A stretch of DNA of 64,000 bases from Bizionia sp. M204 (lineage in GTDB: Bacteria > Bacteroidota > Bacteroidia > Flavobacteriales > Flavobacteriaceae), in the NCBI RefSeq assembly GCF_023205095.1, contig NZ_CP046242.1, positions 1,477,001 through 1,541,000 of the forward strand, in the 5' to 3' direction. Every line of letters begins with the position of its first letter. Position 1 is the stretch's first letter. A program made the translations under genes and the position numbers. The notes beneath the pieces were generated by a model. That model saw only the letters and a list, made by a program, of their open reading frames with translations, had not been told where the DNA came from and made no database searches. Shown piece after piece: positions 28,940-36,676 of this stretch.

Positions 28940-28957
28940 ATATGATATGTATCATAT
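28940..28957. promoter_or_regulatory. FNR/CRP-like dyad upstream of hpf
   Basis: ATATGATATGTATCATAT is an 8-bp inverted repeat with a 2-bp centre. Its core TGAT-N4-ATCA matches the core of the FNR-type site TTGAT-N4-ATCAA. It sits in the -33 region of the hpf promoter, so an activator or repressor could act there. Confidence 0.45.
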
Positions 28958-29034
28958 ATTTAAATATGAAGCATACCATTTATATAAAAATACCAATTAT
29001 TTAGTATTTCCACTTCATTTTATAAAAGGATTAA

Positions 29035-30030
29035 CTATTTATTCTTCTTTTTGGCCCATAACTTATAGCCAAAAGCCAATTTAGCTTTACTTAAACTAAA
29101 GAGTTGTTTATTGTCAAAATCCAAGCTTGTAGAATAGGCACTGCCATTATAAATAAGACTCACATAGTAGCGTTCCGCATTATAGGCTAATGCCGCCGTG
29201 TAATCAATTTTATATAGCATTGGGTTAGATGGTCTGTAGGTGTCGTCTGGAATGGTTACGCGTTTATTCATAACGGCAATACCTGGCATGACATTAAATG
29301 AAGCTATCAGGTTTTTTGGCAACATAAAAGCTGAAATAAATCCGGCTAATACTCCTATTCCATGAGAACTATATCGTTTTATATTAGCTTGCTCATTGTA
29401 AAACAAGGCGCCTTCATCGGACAAAATTGTTTCATCCCCTGAAAAGTAATCGAAAACAGCAAAGGTTCCTAAACCACCCGTTATATGGACATTTTTATTG
29501 CGTTTTGAAACACCCGCTTTTAGCATGGCATACGAAAATTCAATTTCAGACAATGTAAAGAGGTAGTTAAAACCAACGGTTGCCGACTTGATATCGCCTC
29601 TAAAAATGGTAGGTTCATTATAGTTGTTTTTTACATTGTACCCCTTGTATGTTTGCACATAGAAATTAACAAAATGATTCTTACCAATAATAGTTGTGCC
29701 TTGCATATCAAACTTATTAGTAATCCTATCCTTATTATTTTTCAGGTTAAATGCAATATCAACTACTATTTTTCTACTAGCAAAACCAACACCAATACCA
29801 AAAGGGTTACTTGGAATAAACCGTGTTTTTGAATCGTCATCGCGAAGTGTAAAACGTTTAACTTTGTAATTTGAAAACAGCCGCACCGAATAATTTTCTA
29901 AATCCCGATCAATAAATAAGCTATCCACTACCTTATAAACCTTGGTGGAATCGACGTCTTTCAATATTTGCGATTGCATGGAAAAAGAGCCAAAAAATAA
30001 TATTGTAAAAAGAAAAAATATGAAGCGCAT
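29035..30030 (-). CDS. DUF4421 family outer-membrane-like protein
   Basis: This 331-aa protein has a signal peptide (about 1-20, ending SMQSQ). The rest alternates short amphipathic strands with repeated aromatic and polar residues, suggesting a beta barrel; FIPSNPFGIGVGFASRKIVVDIAF and the end AFGYKLWAKKK fit what I recall of DUF4421. It is probably an outer membrane or periplasmic protein; function unknown. It is divergent from rdgB with a 77-bp gap. Confidence 0.8.
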   Translation of the reverse strand: MRFIFFLFTILFFGSFSMQSQILKDVDSTKVYKVVDSLFIDRDLENYSVRLFSNYKVKRFTLRDDDSKTRFIPSNPFGIGVGFASRKIVVDIAFNLKNNKDRITNKFDMQGTTIIGKNHFVNFYVQTYKGYNVKNNYNEPTIFRGDIKSATVGFNYLFTLSEIEFSYAMLKAGVSKRNKNVHITGGLGTFAVFDYFSGDETILSDEGALFYNEQANIKRYSSHGIGVLAGFISAFMLPKNLIASFNVMPGIAVMNKRVTIPDDTYRPSNPMLYKIDYTAALAYNAERYYVSLIYNGSAYSTSLDFDNKQLFSLSKAKLAFGYKLWAKKKNK

Positions 30031-30067
30031 AAAGAGGTTTAAGTTTATCTGATATCAGATTTTAAAG

Positions 30068-30075
30068 TACATTTG
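30068..30075 (+). promoter_or_regulatory. -7 box of rdgB
   Basis: TACATTTG about 32 bp before the rdgB ATG fits the Bacteroidota -7 consensus; the -33 element is not clear. Confidence 0.5.
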
Positions 30076-30107
30076 CTATTAGCTAAATATACTTTAAATA
30101 ATAGAAT

Positions 30108-30683
30108 ATGCAACTCGTTTTCGCTACAAACAACTTAAATAAATTAAAAGAAGTTCAACAATTAATTCCCCAGCATATTACGCTATTGAGTTTGAAAGAC
30201 ATAGGTTGCGATGTGGATATTCCAGAAACCCAAAACACCATTGAAGGTAATGCCATCCAGAAAGCGAATTATATTAAAACCCACTATGGTTATAACTGTT
30301 TTGCTGATGATACGGGTTTGGAAGTTGAAGCTTTGCATGGCGAACCTGGTGTTTATTCTGCACGTTACGCAGGTGAACAACGCGATGCCCATGATAATAT
30401 GAACAAACTCCTAACTAACTTAAAAAACGAAGCCAACCGGAATGCCCAATTTAAAACCGTTGTTGCTTTACACTTAAATGGAACGATAGAAACCTTTACA
30501 GGTATTTGTAAAGGTAGTATAACTGAAACCAAATCTGGAACTGACGGTTTTGGTTACGACCCTATTTTTAAAGCGGAAGGCTACACCCAAACCTTTGCCG
30601 AAATAGCTTTAGACGAAAAAAACCGCATTGGTCATCGTGGAAAAGCAGTCAGGCAATTGGTGGCCTTTTTGAATGGGTTGTGA
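30108..30683 (+). CDS. rdgB: RdgB/HAM1 non-canonical purine NTP diphosphatase
   Basis: This 191-aa enzyme hydrolyses dITP, ITP and XTP to monophosphates, keeping deaminated purines out of DNA and RNA. Motifs: MQLVFATNNLNKLKEV, ETQNTIEGNAIQKA, CFADDTGLEVEALHGEPGVYSARYAG, DGFGYDPIF and the terminal GHRGKAVRQL. Normal length; its own promoter lies upstream. Confidence 0.96.
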   Translation: MQLVFATNNLNKLKEVQQLIPQHITLLSLKDIGCDVDIPETQNTIEGNAIQKANYIKTHYGYNCFADDTGLEVEALHGEPGVYSARYAGEQRDAHDNMNKLLTNLKNEANRNAQFKTVVALHLNGTIETFTGICKGSITETKSGTDGFGYDPIFKAEGYTQTFAEIALDEKNRIGHRGKAVRQLVAFLNGL

Positions 30684-30727
30684 AAAAATAACTAGAACTA
30701 CGTTTTGGCAAACTTATTTAAAATGAA

Positions 30728-30735
30728 TAGATTTG
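30728..30735 (+). promoter_or_regulatory. -7 box upstream of the DUF6090 gene
   Basis: TAGATTTG, 75 bp before the ATG at 30810, fits the -7 consensus. Other A/T-rich candidates lie nearer the gene, so the assignment is tentative. Confidence 0.35.
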
Positions 30736-30809
30736 GTATATATATAATTAGTATTTAGCATTTTAGCTATATTCAAATGTTATACTTAATTATAACCAAC
30801 CGCTAAACA

Positions 30810-31574
30810 ATGATTAAATTCTTCAGAAAAATTCGCCAAAACTTGTTTATGGAAAACAAAACTGGAAAGCCCGCCTTACCGCGAGCTAGGTACATTAAAT
30901 ATGCAATCGGTGAAATAATACTTGTAGTAATTGGGATTTTAATTGCGCTTCAAATAAATAATTGGAACGAAAACAGAAACGAAAAGCATGCTTTAAACAT
31001 TCTTACAGAAAATCTACACAACGAGTTTACAACCAATTTAAAAGAGTTAGAAATAGATTTAATACGCATAAAAAGAAAAATTTCAGCAGGTAACGAATTA
31101 CTAAGTTATTTTGGAAAGGAAAAAATGGATATCCCTGAATTACATATTGATAGTCTCTTATTTGAAGCTATTGAATTACCAACTTGGAATCCAAGTACAT
31201 TTACGTTAAATGAGATTAAAAATGCTGGAAAATTAACCGATATTAAAGACGTAGAATTAAAAGCGTTGTTATATACATGGGAAAGGCTTTTTGAGGACAT
31301 CCTAGAATGGCAAAATGCGCTAGAAACATCAAATGATGGTCCAATAAACATTATAAAAACAAAAGGCTCATTAGTTAATATTGACTTTTATAAAGACAAT
31401 ACTCAAAATTCTAAATTTGATATTAATAATCTAGCTTTATTACAAGAAGTACAGTTTGAAAATGAAATAGAAAACAATATTTTCAATGCTCGTGCATTAG
31501 AAAAGAAGTATAGAGAAGCAAAGGTTTTATTAATTAAAATCACTAATCATTTATTAAGTGGAACTATCAATTAA
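30810..31574 (+). CDS. DUF6090 family single-pass membrane protein
   Basis: This 254-aa protein begins with a basic segment (MIKFFRKIRQNLF) followed by the family hallmark RYIKYAIGEIILVVIGILIALQINNWNE, one transmembrane helix at about 30-51. The remaining 200 residues are helical and probably periplasmic. Function unknown. A paralogue lies at 48559-49284. Confidence 0.85.
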   Translation: MIKFFRKIRQNLFMENKTGKPALPRARYIKYAIGEIILVVIGILIALQINNWNENRNEKHALNILTENLHNEFTTNLKELEIDLIRIKRKISAGNELLSYFGKEKMDIPELHIDSLLFEAIELPTWNPSTFTLNEIKNAGKLTDIKDVELKALLYTWERLFEDILEWQNALETSNDGPINIIKTKGSLVNIDFYKDNTQNSKFDINNLALLQEVQFENEIENNIFNARALEKKYREAKVLLIKITNHLLSGTIN

Positions 31575-31937
31575 TGAAAGCAAAGTACTGCGATAAAAAA
31601 CAATTAAAACCTTAACAAATTTCCCATAATCTTTAGCTGTCAATATCTTTAGCTAATCTTCTTAAACCCTCAACTAGTTCATTAGAAAAAGTTGGTGGCA
31701 TTATTTTCAAAGAATTACAATTTGGTTTCAAAAACATGGATTAAAATATAGAAATCACTTTATGTATCTGACGGTAAAAGACTTTAATCAACAAACACTA
31801 AAAACAGATTTTCTTACAATTGAAATACTGCTTCTAAAAACATAAAATACCCAACCTGTTATATTCGTTTCAATTAATACGGAACATGTTTCTTTAAAAC
31901 TGCTTTAATTATAGTATTTTGGTTGAAAATATATTAG
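31575..31937. other. Non-coding gap of 363 bp
   Basis: Between the DUF6090 gene and the retinol-saturase-like gene there is no plausible full gene and no strong terminator. It holds a short minus-strand reading frame (31633-31737) that looks like the tail of a lost gene, described separately. Confidence 0.6.
31633..31737 (-). pseudogene. Possible C-terminal remnant of an aminotransferase-like gene
   Basis: Thirty-four codons read MFLKPNCNSLKIMPPTFSNE and continue LVEGLRRLAKDIDS before a stop. The pattern LKIMPP then E-x-x-EGL-x-x-LA resembles the extreme C-terminus of class III aminotransferases. An in-frame stop lies two codons upstream of the ATG and no further homologous sequence is visible. 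It is either a gene remnant or chance. Confidence 0.25.
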
Positions 31938-33518
31938 ATGGTCCAATCCTATAAGCAAAAACCTCAATTACAAGAAACTTACGATACGATTATAATTGGA
32001 TCTGGTATGGGCGGATTAGCAACAGCTGCTATTTTAGCCAAAGAAGGACAAAAGGTTTTGGTTTTAGAACGTCATTACACAGCTGGTGGTTTTACACATA
32101 TTTTTAAACGTAAAGGCTTTGAGTGGGATGTGGGAATTCATTATATAGGAAACGTGCAAAGCGAAAAAAGTATCCTACGCAAAATTTTTAATTATGTCAG
32201 TGATAGTCAATTGGAATGGGCAGATATGGGTCCCGTCTATGACCGTATTATTATTGGTGATAAGCCTTACCACTTTGTAAAAGGTGTTTCTAATTTTAAA
32301 GAAAGTATGATAGCCGCGTTTCCAGACGAAAAACATGCCATAAACACCTATGTTGATACCGTTTTTAAAGCTGCTAAAACAAGTAGAAATTTCTACTTAA
32401 CGAAAGCCATTCCACCGTTTTTAAACAGGATAATTGGCTGGTATTTAAAACGTCCATTTCATAAATTTTCAGATCAAACAACCTATCAAGTACTACGTTC
32501 TATCACCGATAATGAAGCTTTAATAAAAGTATTAACAGGTCAGTATGGCGATTATGGATTACCACCAAAACAAAGTAGTTTTTCCATGCATGCTTCTGTT
32601 GCCTGTCACTATTTTGACGGTGGTAGTTTCCCTATTGGTGGTTCTTCTCAAATTGTAAAAACTATCGACCCTGTTATTGCGGCTTCTGGTGGTACTATTT
32701 TAGTAAGTGCTGAAGTTAAGGAAGTTATCATTAAAAACAACAAGGCCATTGGCGTGCAAATGAAAGATGGCCATGTTTTCAAGGCCAAAAACATTGTAAG
32801 TAGTGCTGGAATTGTAACCACCTACACCACATTATTACCCGAAGCTACAGTTATAAAACACAAACTAAATAAACAGTTACAACAAGTAAAACCATCAGTA
32901 GCGCATGTAAGCTTATATTTAGGATTAGAAGGTACGCCTGAAGCGCTGCAAATTCCGAAAACAAATCAATGGATATATCCAGCGGAAGGCGATCATGATA
33001 CCTGCGTTGACAATTATTTAAACGATTTATCACAACCTTTCCCTGTCGTTTATATTTCATTTCCTTGTGCTAAAGATCCGGATTGGTCTAATAGATATCC
33101 TGGAAAAAGCAGCATTGATATAATTACACTTATTCCCTATGAAACTTTTGAAAAATGGTCGGATACCTCCTGGAAAAAAAGAGGTGATGATTACGAAGCC
33201 ATTAAGGAAAATATTACCAATAGACTCTTAACAGAATTATATAAACAATTACCGCAAGTGGAAGGCAAAATTGTTCATCAAGAATTATCCACACCATTAA
33301 CAACCAAACATTTTGTTAATTATCAATCAGGCGAAATTTACGGATTGGACCACACGCCTTCCCGTTTCAGACAACCTTTTTTAAAACCAAGAACACCTAT
33401 AAAAAACTTTTACCTAACGGGTCAAGACATTGTCACAGCAGGCGTTGCAGGCGCATTGTTTTCAGGTGTACTTACTAGTATTGCCATTACTGGAAAAAAT
33501 ATTTTAAGCAAGGTGTAG
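31938..33518 (+). CDS. Phytoene desaturase/retinol saturase family FAD oxidoreductase
   Basis: This 526-aa flavoprotein has an N-terminal dinucleotide-binding fold (DTIIIGSGMGGLATAAILAKEG, then VLVLERHYTAGGFTH) and a C-terminal FAD motif near FYLTGQDIVTAGVAGALFSG. The pattern WDVGIHYIG and overall length fit retinol saturase (all-trans-retinol 13,14-reductase) relatives in the CrtI superfamily. No carotenoid synthesis gene (crtB, crtE) lies nearby, so the substrate is unknown; a polyene or lipid is likely. It is 31 bp upstream of a small membrane protein gene, probably co-transcribed. Confidence 0.87.
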   Translation: MVQSYKQKPQLQETYDTIIIGSGMGGLATAAILAKEGQKVLVLERHYTAGGFTHIFKRKGFEWDVGIHYIGNVQSEKSILRKIFNYVSDSQLEWADMGPVYDRIIIGDKPYHFVKGVSNFKESMIAAFPDEKHAINTYVDTVFKAAKTSRNFYLTKAIPPFLNRIIGWYLKRPFHKFSDQTTYQVLRSITDNEALIKVLTGQYGDYGLPPKQSSFSMHASVACHYFDGGSFPIGGSSQIVKTIDPVIAASGGTILVSAEVKEVIIKNNKAIGVQMKDGHVFKAKNIVSSAGIVTTYTTLLPEATVIKHKLNKQLQQVKPSVAHVSLYLGLEGTPEALQIPKTNQWIYPAEGDHDTCVDNYLNDLSQPFPVVYISFPCAKDPDWSNRYPGKSSIDIITLIPYETFEKWSDTSWKKRGDDYEAIKENITNRLLTELYKQLPQVEGKIVHQELSTPLTTKHFVNYQSGEIYGLDHTPSRFRQPFLKPRTPIKNFYLTGQDIVTAGVAGALFSGVLTSIAITGKNILSKV

Positions 33519-33549
33519 ATTACAAATACTTCAGCATAAAACATAAAAT

Positions 33550-33963
33550 ATGGGATTGAAAAACAAAATAATTACAAAAGGATTTGTTGTAGCTGGTTTA
33601 ATGAACCTATCGGTTTTAATCTTTTCAAGATTCTTCACCAATTCCACCATTCCTGAAACAGACCCCGTTGTTATGTCTAATTTCGGTTTATTAATGATTG
33701 CTGTTTGGGGTCTTGCTTATATATCGGTTGCAAAGCATTATAATTCAGTAAAATGGCTTGTCGCCGTTTTTGCCTTGGAAAAATTAATATATGGATGTAT
33801 TTGGACACAGTGGATTTTAAATAATGACATCGCAGACGTTTATAAAAAAGATACCATGGCAGGTATGTTTTATTCCGTTTATGGGATAAATGATTGGCTG
33901 TTTTTCGTATTCTTCCTAGTCGTTTTCATAACATTATTTACAACAAAGAAAAAAAGCAATTAG
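33550..33963 (+). CDS. Small four-helix membrane protein
   Basis: This 137-aa protein has about four transmembrane segments (near 10-27, 43-60, 67-85 and 110-130). No family recognised. It follows the flavoenzyme by 31 bp and may act with it at the membrane, which is inference only. Confidence 0.75.
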   Translation: MGLKNKIITKGFVVAGLMNLSVLIFSRFFTNSTIPETDPVVMSNFGLLMIAVWGLAYISVAKHYNSVKWLVAVFALEKLIYGCIWTQWILNNDIADVYKKDTMAGMFYSVYGINDWLFFVFFLVVFITLFTTKKKSN

Positions 33964-34083
33964 TGTCTAGATTTTGAATTGGCTGGTATTTTAATAAATT
34001 TATTTAGCTATTTCAAAAATTCTATTAAAGTTTAAAAATGTGGGGATAAGCTTTAAAGCCCAAGCTAAACAAACATAAAATAA

Positions 34084-34752
34084 ATGAAAAGAATAGTTAT
34101 AATTTTACTTCTAGTATTAGTGAGCTGTAAATCTTCGCAAGATAATTTTAAGGAAGAGTTGAAAACACCTATAAGTAGTTTTGAAGGAAAAATAATATTT
34201 TCAACAGACATCACAACATCAGAATTTGCTTCTGATAGTTTACAAAAAAAAATAACAGACAAATATGGTGATAGTTTAATCATGTATTATTCTAAAACGG
34301 GCGATTTCAGAAGAGTTCACTTAAATAGTTCAGAATTTGGATCAGACTCACAGTTATACCTTGCTAAAAAAGGGAAACTTTATTTTACCAAAAAAAACAC
34401 GTTAGAAATTGATTCGCTCGACGCACAAAGAAATTCAATTAAAAAAATGCATAGCGGAAAAATCGAAAGTACAAAAATAATGGGCCTGGACTGTGAATGT
34501 TACGAATACATAGCTATTCGTAAATTCAATAACCGAGAAATAATCCTTAATTATTGCTTCAGTTTAAAAAGTCCAAAATTAAATTCTGACTTATTTTCCA
34601 AACACAACGATTTTTATTTGAATGAATACTATGAGATAGCTAAAAGACCCTATTTAAAATTTTCACTTCAGACTGATAAGTTCAAATTAACATACACGGC
34701 AATTGAATTGATTGAAATGAGCATTGAAAACGACATGTTTGAACTAAAATAA
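34084..34752 (+). CDS. Hypothetical lipoprotein
   Basis: This 222-aa protein has a lipoprotein signal (MKRIVIILLLVLVSC, lipid Cys15). The mature part (FEGKIIFSTDITTSEFASDS, GLDCECYEYIAI) looks like a small periplasmic beta-rich domain of the kind seen in flavobacterial hypothetical proteins with an EGKI..S start. Function unknown. Confidence 0.75.
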   Translation: MKRIVIILLLVLVSCKSSQDNFKEELKTPISSFEGKIIFSTDITTSEFASDSLQKKITDKYGDSLIMYYSKTGDFRRVHLNSSEFGSDSQLYLAKKGKLYFTKKNTLEIDSLDAQRNSIKKMHSGKIESTKIMGLDCECYEYIAIRKFNNREIILNYCFSLKSPKLNSDLFSKHNDFYLNEYYEIAKRPYLKFSLQTDKFKLTYTAIELIEMSIENDMFELK

Positions 34753-34805
34753 TCCTGTTTAATTGCTTAATTAATATGCTCTAAAAAAACAGAAAACTTA
34801 CCATT

Positions 34806-35348
34806 ATGAAACAACTACTCACGCTAACAAGTTTTATACTATTTAGTTCAGTTGCAACACCGCTTTTTGCGCAACAAGATCGTTTTATTGACGACTATTT
34901 GGAACGATTAGAAAACTCTCGTAAATACTTACTTCTTATTGCAGAAACAATGCCAGCGGATAAATATGGTTTTAGAGCAACACCAGAATCTTTAACCTTT
35001 GCCGAAAACTTAATGCATATAGGTTATGCTATGGATTGGCATAGTCAATCCCTATTGGGTAATCGAGAAGCCAGAGAATGGAAAACAGATACGGTTTTTA
35101 AGGTGAGCCATAAATCTAAAAAAGAAATGATTACCTTAATTGACAACACATTTAACAAAACTATAAAACTCATTAAACAATTTAATACAACGCAACTAGA
35201 TGACGAGTTAGACTATTTCGGGTTGAATAGGTCCAAAAGACAAATTTTCCTTTTACTTACAGACCACATCACCCACCATAGAGGACAAATGTTAGTTTAA
35301 ATGAGGCTAAACGGCCTTATTCCGCCTAGATACGTTTTGTTTCAATAA
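34806..35348 (+). pseudogene. Exported DinB-family protein gene interrupted by in-frame TAA
   Basis: Codons 1-164 encode a signal peptide (about 1-23, ending PLFAQ) and a DinB four-helix domain with putative metal ligands H71, H154 and H158 (DHITHHRGQ). The frame stops at TAA (35298-35300) right after RGQMLV. The next codons in the same frame read MRLNGLIPPRYVLFQ and end at TAA 35346-35348. DinB proteins commonly end HRGQ-x-x-x-Y-x-R-x-x-G-x-x-P-P-x-Y, so the stop sits where a Tyr (TAT/TAC) is expected. The 164-aa form keeps all three His and may still fold, so the gene could be functional, a new pseudogene, or subject to read-through. Confidence 0.8.
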
Positions 35349-35526
35349 GATAAACAAATAAAACAAGCTAGATAAAACCTTTATTTACAGGCTTGTAACC
35401 TGCAAGTTATTAGTTATAGAAAAATTTGCATCCTTATGAAGCCTTTCAAACCAATTTGACGAATCCAGCAGTTGAAAACCTCAACCAAATATGGTATCTT
35501 CATATCTTTATTTTAAGATGTAAGAC

Positions 35527-36639
35527 ATGAACATTAAAGTAGTCCTTTCCACATTACTCTTCCCTTGTTTTTTATTCGGACAAGGTGAACAACTTGAAGC
35601 TATTGAGAACGATTTAAAATTTATAAATCTGTTTAGTGCAGATATGAAGGAAGGTGTTTCTTGCTACAGAATTCCATCCCTTATAACTGCTAAAAATGGC
35701 GACATCATTACAGCCATTGATGAACGCGTGCCGTCTTGTGGCGATTTAAAATGGAGTAATGACATTAATATTGTTATGCGTAGGAGTTCAGACAATGGCA
35801 ATTCCTGGTCCGATATTGAAACCATAGTTGATTATCCCTTGGGTGAATCCGCTTCAGACCCATCCATGATTTTAGATGAAACCACAGGCGAAATTTTCAT
35901 GTTCTTTAATTATATGAATCTGAAAACCGAGAAAAATGTGTTTTATTTAAAAATGATTTCTAGCATGGATCATGGCAAAACCTGGTCTACTCCTACTGAT
36001 ATGACATCGCAAATTACAAAACCCGAATGGAAAACGGATTTTAAATTCATCACGTCTGGAAGAGGCATTCAAACCCGTTCTGGCACATTAATCCACACGC
36101 TTGTAAATTTAGAAAACGGCTTATTCTTATTTAAAAGTGATGACCATGGAAAAAATTGGAGCCTCATAGAAACAGCCATCAAACCTGCCGACGAATCGAA
36201 AGTTATTGAATTGGAAGACGGCTCCTTAATGATAAATAGTCGCGTAAATAATTTAGGGGTTCGATATATTCACACCTCCAAGGACAACGGAAACACGTGG
36301 ACATCCCGTCCAGATAATCAGTTAGTGGACCCTAGTTGTAATGCTAGTCTTATTCGGTATAGTTCTATTAAAAACGGTGGAACTAAAAATAGATTGTTGT
36401 TTTCAAATTTAAATTCCAAAGATTCCAGAGAAAATTTAACGCTTAAAATAAGTTATGACGAAGGAAAAACCTGGAGTAAAGGCAAGGTCATTTATCCAGG
36501 ATCGGCAGCATATTCCACCATGACCCTTCTTAAAAATGGTGATATCGGTTTGTTTTTTGAAAAAGACGATTATTCCCAAAATGTGTTTGTAAAACTGTCA
36601 TTAGCCTGGCTAACGGATGGCAAAGATGGTATTAAATAA
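35527..36639 (+). CDS. Exported sialidase (GH33-type neuraminidase)
   Basis: This 370-aa protein has a signal peptide (about 1-19, ending FLFGQ) and the sialidase RIP motif (CYRIPSL), with the Arg of the catalytic triad. Five Asp-box repeats S-x-D-x-G-x-x-W are visible: SSDNGNSW, SMDHGKTW, SDDHGKNW, SKDNGNTW, SYDEGKTW. It should remove terminal sialic acid from glycans. It is followed directly by a GH2 beta-galactosidase, fitting stepwise removal of sialic acid then galactose. No T9SS domain, so it is probably periplasmic. Confidence 0.9.
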   Translation: MNIKVVLSTLLFPCFLFGQGEQLEAIENDLKFINLFSADMKEGVSCYRIPSLITAKNGDIITAIDERVPSCGDLKWSNDINIVMRRSSDNGNSWSDIETIVDYPLGESASDPSMILDETTGEIFMFFNYMNLKTEKNVFYLKMISSMDHGKTWSTPTDMTSQITKPEWKTDFKFITSGRGIQTRSGTLIHTLVNLENGLFLFKSDDHGKNWSLIETAIKPADESKVIELEDGSLMINSRVNNLGVRYIHTSKDNGNTWTSRPDNQLVDPSCNASLIRYSSIKNGGTKNRLLFSNLNSKDSRENLTLKISYDEGKTWSKGKVIYPGSAAYSTMTLLKNGDIGLFFEKDDYSQNVFVKLSLAWLTDGKDGIK

Positions 36640-36676
36640 ACCACCATGTTTTCAAACAAATTATAAAAATTTAAAT

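Noticed and set aside
31938-33963. Carotenoid biosynthesis cluster
   Set aside because: The flavoenzyme is CrtI-like, but no phytoene synthase, cyclase or hydroxylase gene is adjacent; retinol-saturase similarity is better.
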